A DNA stretch of 43,534 nt from Salinispora mooreana (GTDB lineage Bacteria; Actinomycetota; Actinomycetes; Mycobacteriales; Micromonosporaceae). How positions within the stretch are numbered: the first letter of the stretch is position 1; each line of letters begins with the position of its first letter. Shown here piece by piece: positions 39,187 to 43,534 of the stretch. The stretch is taken from contig NZ_KB900615.1 of the NCBI RefSeq assembly GCF_000379065.1, positions 34,804-78,337 on the forward strand, read 5' to 3'. The notes beneath the pieces are model-generated. The model worked only from the letters and a program-made list of their open reading frames with translations, was not told the origin of the DNA and did not search any database. A program made the translations under genes and the position numbers.

Positions 39187-41232
39187 TTATCGGGCCTGGC
39201 GCTTGGGTACGTCCCGGTCACGGGGTCCGCTCTGGTAGGTGCCGGCACCGGGCTGAGCGACTTCGGGCCAGTTCTCGGCCTCGGCGGCGGCGATGGCGCG
39301 GGCGGTGGTGTGGTCGCCGCGGCCCGCGGCGCGTGCGGCGGCGAGGGCGGTGTGGCGGGCGGTGCCGGGTCCGGCACGTTCGGCCTGGCGGGCCTGTTCC
39401 CGGGCGGCCCAGTCGGCGCGAGTGGTGTTGCGGGCGGTGGTGGCCGCGGTGGCCTGGTCGACAAGGTCGCGCCGACGCGCGTCCTGCGCCGCCTGGCGGT
39501 GCGCGTCATGCCGGCGGGCGGGGTGTGGCGGCTCGTGCTCGCCGGTCAGCGCCGTGTCTAGTAGCGCTACCAGGTAGCCCAGCGGCCGTTCCGGGTCGGT
39601 CAGTAGTTCCCGGCCGCCGCGGGCGCGGTCGATCGTGTCGAGCATGGCCTCGATGGTCCAGGCCGGACCGAGCCGCGCCCCAATCGTGGCCGCCACCCGA
39701 GGCAGCGGTACCGCCTGCAGCCACGCCAGGGCCTGCTGGGCGGCCTGTGCCAGCGGGTACGCCCATCCATGCCACTCTGGACGGGGCCGCGGCCTCCGTG
39801 GCGACGCACACGTGCCCTGACGCGTCCTAGGACGCGCTACCCGATGTGCCCCACTACTTCCTCGTGTTGTTGAGCGCGAAGCGCCGCCTTCCCCCCGACT
39901 CGGATCCCCCGACGTGGAGTGAGTTTTCGTCGGAGGTTGAGCAAAACCCCGAGACAAGCAGGAACTTAAGTACTCACCTTGAGACGCCGAGCGGGGGGAG
40001 AAGAAATTCCCGGTCTCGATCTGGGCCGTGGCGATGGCCTCCACATCGGTTAGGAGGGTGTCGCGGGCTGCTGCGACGGCGTGGCGAAGCTGCGCGCGGC
40101 GGGCCAGCGCGGCATGGTCAACCACGCCGGCGGTACGGGCGATGAGGGCGTCGAGGTCGTCCTGCGCGGCGGCCAGCAGCACCAGGGCGTGCTGCACAAG
40201 GTCGTCGAGTACCAGCAGCGCCACCGGGATGTAGGGGGCGCGGACGGCCGGGTCACCGCGGTGCAGCGGGGCCAGGTCGAACTCGGCCCGGTCGTTGCAC
40301 CGGCCCAGCTCGGTGCGCTCGGCCAGGCTCAGGCGCCGCCCGTGATGGGTACGCGTGGCCCAACCCAGCGCCTCGGCACGCGCCCAGCAGTCAGTGACAG
40401 TGCGAGTAGTACAGCCAGCCAGCTGCGCCGAGCGCTCCCGACCCGGCAGCGCTCGGCGGCCCGTGCGCCAGTCACTGTCGACCGCGAGGACGGCGGCGAC
40501 CCGGGCCAGCCGCGACGGCCGGCCACGCCGGCACACCCGCGCCCCCGCCTCCCTAGACAACACGTCCGCCAGCAGCTCGACCGCGCGGCCACGGCCACCG
40601 CCGGCCGCGTACGCGGACACCGTTACCTGCAGCCGATCCACCCACCCGGCCAACTCCGCTACCCGCTGCTCGGCCTCAGCCCGCTGCGTGAGCTGCGCGA
40701 ACCGCGCCTCGACAGCGGCGTCCTCCAACGCCTGGTCCCGCTCGAACGTCGCGCGCAGCTCGGCCAGCCACGAGTAGCCACACAGCCAACACGACGGCGA
40801 CGGCTCCTCCGCGCCGCACGCCGCACACACCGGGGCCTCGTCAACGACAAGGGATGCCTCCAGGGCGGCCCGCCGCTCGGCCGCCACGCGGCGACGCTGC
40901 GCGGCTTCGGTACGGGTACGCCAACACGGAATGCACAGCGCATCCGAGCCCTCACCGTCACGCGGCAGGCCCTGCGTGTCCCTACCAGCGCTCGCACAGG
41001 ACACGCATGGGGTCTGCAGACCGGTCGGGTGGGCAACCCGACGGCGCGCACCAGCCGGCACCGTGAGGCGGGTCTGCCCGGTGCCGGTGGTCTCCACCCA
41101 CACCCGCGACCGGCCCATGTGCACGATGCACCGCGTCTGCCCTGGGGCAGCTAACACCGCCTGCCCGCGTGCAGCGCAGACCGGGCAGTGCCCAGACGCG
41201 GCCACCCGCTCCGCAGCCAGCGTGCCGCTCAT
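39187..41232 (-). CDS. Putative plasmid replication initiator (zinc fingers plus winged HTH)
   Basis: A 681-residue protein. The N-terminal ~165 residues carry repeated CxxC pairs (CPVCA, CVSCAS, CIPCW, CAACG, CWLCG). A winged-helix segment at ~265-310 (GRERSAQLAGCTTRTVTDCW, GWATRTHHGRRLSL) is typical of Rep-like or replication-initiator DNA binding. A basic Ser/Thr-rich middle (~405-480) leads to WHGWAYPLAQAAQQALAWL, which resembles a motif seen in Rep proteins of Streptomyces plasmids. This identification rests on memory of such proteins. The DNA at 39.89-40.02 kb within the gene is AT-richer with short repeats, where an internal origin could lie. Confidence 0.55.
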   Translation of the reverse strand: MSGTLAAERVAASGHCPVCAARGQAVLAAPGQTRCIVHMGRSRVWVETTGTGQTRLTVPAGARRRVAHPTGLQTPCVSCASAGRDTQGLPRDGEGSDALCIPCWRTRTEAAQRRRVAAERRAALEASLVVDEAPVCAACGAEEPSPSCWLCGYSWLAELRATFERDQALEDAAVEARFAQLTQRAEAEQRVAELAGWVDRLQVTVSAYAAGGGRGRAVELLADVLSREAGARVCRRGRPSRLARVAAVLAVDSDWRTGRRALPGRERSAQLAGCTTRTVTDCWARAEALGWATRTHHGRRLSLAERTELGRCNDRAEFDLAPLHRGDPAVRAPYIPVALLVLDDLVQHALVLLAAAQDDLDALIARTAGVVDHAALARRAQLRHAVAAARDTLLTDVEAIATAQIETGNFFSPRSASQGEYLSSCLSRGFAQPPTKTHSTSGDPSRGEGGASRSTTRGSSGAHRVARPRTRQGTCASPRRPRPRPEWHGWAYPLAQAAQQALAWLQAVPLPRVAATIGARLGPAWTIEAMLDTIDRARGGRELLTDPERPLGYLVALLDTALTGEHEPPHPARRHDAHRQAAQDARRRDLVDQATAATTARNTTRADWAAREQARQAERAGPGTARHTALAAARAAGRGDHTTARAIAAAEAENWPEVAQPGAGTYQSGPRDRDVPKRQAR

Positions 41233-41653
41233 CGCCCCACCACCACAGACACAGGCTCAGGGCGTGACGAAACAGCCGCAGCCTGCGCTGCGACATGGGG
41301 GAAGGGCTGGGGCAGATGCGCGCCGCCGTGACACGCAGAAAACGTGTTCGAAGACAAGAGTGCACCCAGCCCGAAGGTGGGTGCTATCGTTGCCTCCGAG
41401 CTTGTTGGAGCCTCAGACCCTGCTATCGCGGCCAAACGAAGATGGGGTTTGGGGCTCTCTTGCTGTCTGGAATTAGGGGTTGAGCTGAAGCGCTCCCTCA
41501 AAGTCTGATAACCCGGTGATCTTACGTCCACCCGCGCGCGGGATGCAGACCCAACACGCGCCGGTATATCAATATCCTGTATGGATCGGCCCCGCAACCA
41601 GGCACATATTGGTACAAGCCGGACATCGCTGTGCGGTAACGGGATCCACGCGT
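41233..41653. other. Intergenic region upstream of putative rep gene
   Basis: No convincing gene. It contains a hairpin GCACCCA (41362-41368) with TGGGTGC (41378-41384) and two nearby GCTATCG copies (41383 and ~41433). These may be rep control elements. The promoter for the leftward rep gene should be here but was not assigned. Confidence 0.4.
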
Positions 41654-41679
41654 GGGCGACCCGCGGAAGCGGGCCGCCC
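41654..41679 (-). terminator. Strong terminator of the FtsK operon
   Basis: GGGCGACCCGC (41654-41664), loop GGAA, then GCGGGCCGCCC (41669-41679): an 11-bp stem with one wobble pair, 20 bases beyond the stop of the 86-residue gene. Related stems occur at 42000-42033 and 42573-42609. Confidence 0.6.
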
Positions 41680-41698
41680 GGCTGCGGATGGTGGATGC

Positions 41699-41959
41699 TC
41701 ATTCGGCGGGCAGGTGGATGGTGTCGCAGTAGACGGCAACACCGGTGCCGTCGTGGTTGTACAGCTCGCCGTAGCGGTCGTCCGGGCCGTCCGCAGCGGC
41801 GAGTAGCCGCTGGGCCTGCTGACACGCGGCGTCCATCGTGATCGCCACGAAGTAGGCGACAGTCTGCGGGCTGTCGGGCTCAGGATCGGTGACGATGTCC
41901 AGGCGGTACTCATCGGTCGCGCCTGTGACGCCGGTGTCGAACGGCTGGTGGGTCATCAT
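41699..41959 (-). CDS. Small hypothetical protein
   Basis: An 86-residue protein (tandem ATG start at 41959/41956) with AGGAG upstream. It has a simple alpha/beta pattern (EYRLDIVTDPE, TVAYFVAITMDAACQQAQRLL, GVAVYCDTIHLPAE) and is acidic. No family is recognised. It is the last gene of the FtsK operon, separated from the Pycsar-like gene by ~100 bases containing a hairpin. Confidence 0.6.
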   Translation of the reverse strand: MMTHQPFDTGVTGATDEYRLDIVTDPEPDSPQTVAYFVAITMDAACQQAQRLLAAADGPDDRYGELYNHDGTGVAVYCDTIHLPAE

Positions 41960-41999
41960 GGTCAGGCTCCTGTCATCTGTTGCGGATCAGGGCAGTGGC

Positions 42000-42033
42000 G
42001 GGTGGCCTCGGCTGGGATGCATGGAGGCCGCCC
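42000..42033 (-). repeat. Intergenic hairpin, second of three related stems
   Basis: GGGTGGCCTC (42000-42009) pairs with GAGGCCGCCC (42024-42033), 9 of 10 plus a wobble, between the Pycsar-like gene and the 86-residue gene. The flanking TGCGGAT-x-GGG...GTGGCGGG sequence matches that around 42573-42609. Confidence 0.5.
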
Positions 42034-42059
42034 GCTGGTGGGATGGGGTTCAGACCGCG

Positions 42060-42533
42060 TCACCAAGCGCCGATCGCGGCGGCGACGGTCACGCCGGCTC
42101 CGAGGTAGCCGGCCAGCAGCAGGGGCACCGCCCGGCCGATCGCCCGGTACTTGTCGCGTACGGCCCGGGACAGCCAGCACAGTTCGCGGGCGCGGGCGAG
42201 GGCGATCAGCTCGTCGATGTCCTGGTGGTCGTCGCCCCAGCGGGCCAGGATCTCGTAGGCGTCGGTGTCGGCGTAGGCGAGTGGACCGTAGGCGCCGTCG
42301 AGGCGGGGCCGGCAGGCCAGCATGAGCAGCACCAGGGCGGCACCGACCAGGACGGCGGTTCCGGCCGCGGCGGTCAGGGTCAGGGGGCCGAGCCGGTCGC
42401 CGGTGCCGGCGAGTACGGCCAGGCCGGCACCGAGCAGCACTCCGGCGACCTGCAGAAAATGGCCCGCTTTCGGGTCGACGCGGGCCAGTTCCGCGCGCAC
42501 GATGCCGATCTCAGCGTCCAGGTGGGGCACCAT
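42060..42533 (-). CDS. Pycsar-effector-like membrane protein (DUF5706-type)
   Basis: A 157-residue protein; ATG 42533 has AGAGGAG seven bases upstream. Features match the Pycsar effector/DUF5706 family: an N-terminal ELARVDPKAGHFLQVAG leading into the first membrane helix, a second helix ending LVLLMLACRPRLDG, a cytoplasmic helical stretch (DDHQDIDELIALARA) and the LSRAVRDKYRAIGRAV motif before a last helix (VPLLLAGYLGAGVTVAAA). In Pycsar defence the effector is gated by cyclic UMP or CMP made by a partner cyclase and damages the membrane. No pyrimidine cyclase is seen in this window, so the ligand is unknown. Identification is by motif reading only. Confidence 0.6.
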   Translation of the reverse strand: MVPHLDAEIGIVRAELARVDPKAGHFLQVAGVLLGAGLAVLAGTGDRLGPLTLTAAAGTAVLVGAALVLLMLACRPRLDGAYGPLAYADTDAYEILARWGDDHQDIDELIALARARELCWLSRAVRDKYRAIGRAVPLLLAGYLGAGVTVAAAIGAW

Positions 42534-42572
42534 GGGTGGGCTCCTCTCGTCTGATGCGGATGTAGGGAGTGG

Positions 42573-42609
42573 CGGGCGGCCCCGGAGCTTGGAGGCGTGG
42601 GGCTGCCCG
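42573..42609 (-). repeat. Intergenic hairpin, first of three related stems
   Basis: CGGGCGGCCCC (42573-42583) pairs with GGGGCTGCCCG (42599-42609) with one wobble, between the FtsK stop and the Pycsar-like gene. It could attenuate readthrough or protect mRNA ends. Confidence 0.5.
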
Positions 42610-42621
42610 CGCGGCGGTAGG

Positions 42622-43533
42622 TCAGCGGTGGGTACCGGTGTGGGGGAACGCCAGCACGGTCGCGACGGCGCTGGCGCCGGCGCCGTCGTCGGTGGCAGGG
42701 CCGGCGGCTGGCTGGCCCTCGAGTGCGGTGAGCAGGTCGGGCAGCTCGTCCGGGGTGATGAGCACGTCACGGGCTTTGGAGCCCTCGGAGGGGCCGACCA
42801 CGCGCAGCTGGTCGAGCTGGTCCATGAGGCGGCCGGCTTTGGCGAAGCCGATGCGCAGTTTGCGTTGCAGCATCGAGGTGGAGCCGAACTGCGCGGTGAC
42901 GATCAGTGCGGCGGCCTCTCGCAGGAGGGCCCGCTCGTCGTCGTCGAGTCCGTCGACCACCGTGGCGTCCACGGCCGGGGCGATGGGGGTTTCGGTGGCG
43001 GCCGGCAGGGTGGCGGGGGCGTCGCCCTGGTCGCGCCAGTGCTCGGCAACGGCGGTGACCTCGGCGTCGGACACCCACGCACCCTGGATCCGGGTCGCGG
43101 TGCTGGCGCCCATGGGCAGGTACAGGCCGTCGCCTTTGCCGAGGAGTTTCTCCGCGCCGGGCTGGTCGAGGATGACCCGCGAGTCCGCCAGCGACGAGGT
43201 GGCGAAGGCGAGCCGGGACGGCACGTTTGCTTTGATCAGCCCGGTCACCACGTCCACGCTGGGGCGTTGGGTGGCCAGGACGAGGTGGATGCCGGCGGCG
43301 CGGGCGAGCTGGGTGATCCGCACGATGGAGTCCTCGACGTCGCGGGGGGCGACCATCATCAGGTCGGCCAGCTCGTCCACGACGACCAGCAGGTACGGGT
43401 ACGGGCGTAGTTCCTGCTCGCTGCCGGCCGGGGCGGTGATCTGCCCGTTGCGGACCTTGCGGTTGAAGTCGTCGATGTGGCGCACGCCGTGGGCGGCCAG
43501 GTCGTCGTAGCGCTTGTCCATCTCGCGCACGAC
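42622..43533 (-). CDS. FtsK/SpoIIIE-type DNA translocase, N-terminal part beyond window
   Basis: The last 304 residues of an FtsK-like motor; the frame is open at the right edge. Visible are REMDKRYDDLA and RHIDDFN, Walker B YLLVVVDELADLMM, the LARAAGIHLVLATQRPSVDV stretch and IKANVPSRLAFATSS, all diagnostic of FtsK. The C-terminal winged helix (FGSTSMLQRKLRIGFAKAG, VVGPSEGSKARDVLI) is the gamma domain that reads polar DNA octamers. Actinomycete elements use FtsK-like TraB/TraSA proteins for double-strand transfer. A gamma domain this close to chromosomal FtsK could instead mean dimer resolution or partition. Confidence 0.92.
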   Translation of the reverse strand, partial: VVREMDKRYDDLAAHGVRHIDDFNRKVRNGQITAPAGSEQELRPYPYLLVVVDELADLMMVAPRDVEDSIVRITQLARAAGIHLVLATQRPSVDVVTGLIKANVPSRLAFATSSLADSRVILDQPGAEKLLGKGDGLYLPMGASTATRIQGAWVSDAEVTAVAEHWRDQGDAPATLPAATETPIAPAVDATVVDGLDDDERALLREAAALIVTAQFGSTSMLQRKLRIGFAKAGRLMDQLDQLRVVGPSEGSKARDVLITPDELPDLLTALEGQPAAGPATDDGAGASAVATVLAFPHTGTHR

Positions 43534-43534
43534 C

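Noticed and set aside
41229..41825. 198-codon minus frame upstream of the rep-like gene
   Set aside because: Covers intergenic hairpins and part of the 86-residue gene in another frame; composition is not protein-like.
1..43534. CRISPR arrays and classical IS elements
   Set aside because: No regularly spaced direct repeats with unique spacers and no DDE transposase or terminal inverted repeat pair was seen.

Overview
The window looks like part of a large conjugative plasmid, or possibly an integrative conjugative element, from a high-GC actinomycete. A Micromonosporaceae-like host fits best, but that is inference. Base composition is strongly GC-rich, GTG and TTG starts are common, and genes are packed with ATGA/GTGA overlaps. 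The gene families (DUF2637, SCO6880, DUF4913, HutC-type GntR repressor, MobF relaxase with TraI helicase, plasmid FtsK) are those of actinobacterial mobile elements. No rRNA, tRNA, CRISPR array or classical insertion sequence was found.

Layout. (1) 1-4.3 kb, minus strand: seven overlapping genes, in transcription order an ECF sigma factor, a coiled-coil protein with an Lsr2-type DNA-binding tail, a GGDEF protein, a degenerate Nudix protein, a membrane protein, a small Cys protein and a DUF2637 membrane/coiled-coil protein that runs off the left edge. (2) 4.3-6.1 kb: a divergent GntR/UTRA repressor and a PP2C phosphatase, with palindromic operators between the repressor and the sigma operon. 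(3) 6.1-7.5 kb: two neighbouring PIN-domain toxin-antitoxin pairs. (4) 7.6-11.4 kb: a VirD4-type coupling protein with accessory genes. (5) 11.4-15.6 kb, minus: the MobF relaxase-helicase. A 320-bp spacer that may hold oriT separates it from (6) 16.0-23.4 kb, plus: a T4SS operon (P-loop-like protein, VirB2-like, VirB8-like, VirB6-like, SCO6880, VirB4, transglycosylase/NlpC). (7) 23.4-31.2 kb: accessory DNA with a predicted structured RNA, endonuclease VII, a YdjM-like hydrolase, a serine recombinase, a multi-HTH protein with repeated cysteine modules, an HNH protein and a tandem Phd-type antitoxin. (8) 31.4-33.7 kb: a ParA/RHH partition locus with upstream direct repeats. (9) 34.2-38.3 kb, minus: a coiled-coil zinc protein, a polynucleotide-kinase-like protein and a UvrD-like helicase, beside a mosaic of inverted repeats. 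(10) 38.8-43.5 kb: a candidate replication initiator, then an FtsK-type translocase (cut by the right edge), a Pycsar-effector-like membrane protein and a small protein. Three related hairpins follow these last three genes.

How it fits together. The relaxase, VirD4-like protein and T4SS genes form a single-strand conjugation system. The FtsK protein and DUF2637 protein resemble the second, double-strand actinomycete transfer or partition machinery. ParA/RHH, resolvase and toxin-antitoxin genes would stabilise the element. The GntR repressor probably controls the sigma/Lsr2-like/GGDEF operon. The most unusual points are that operon, the structured RNA at 23.6 kb, the Pycsar-like gene in the FtsK operon with its repeated hairpins, the inverted-repeat mosaic at the helicase start, and nine copies of one octamer in the DUF2637 gene. 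All family names come from reading motifs by eye; no database search was run.
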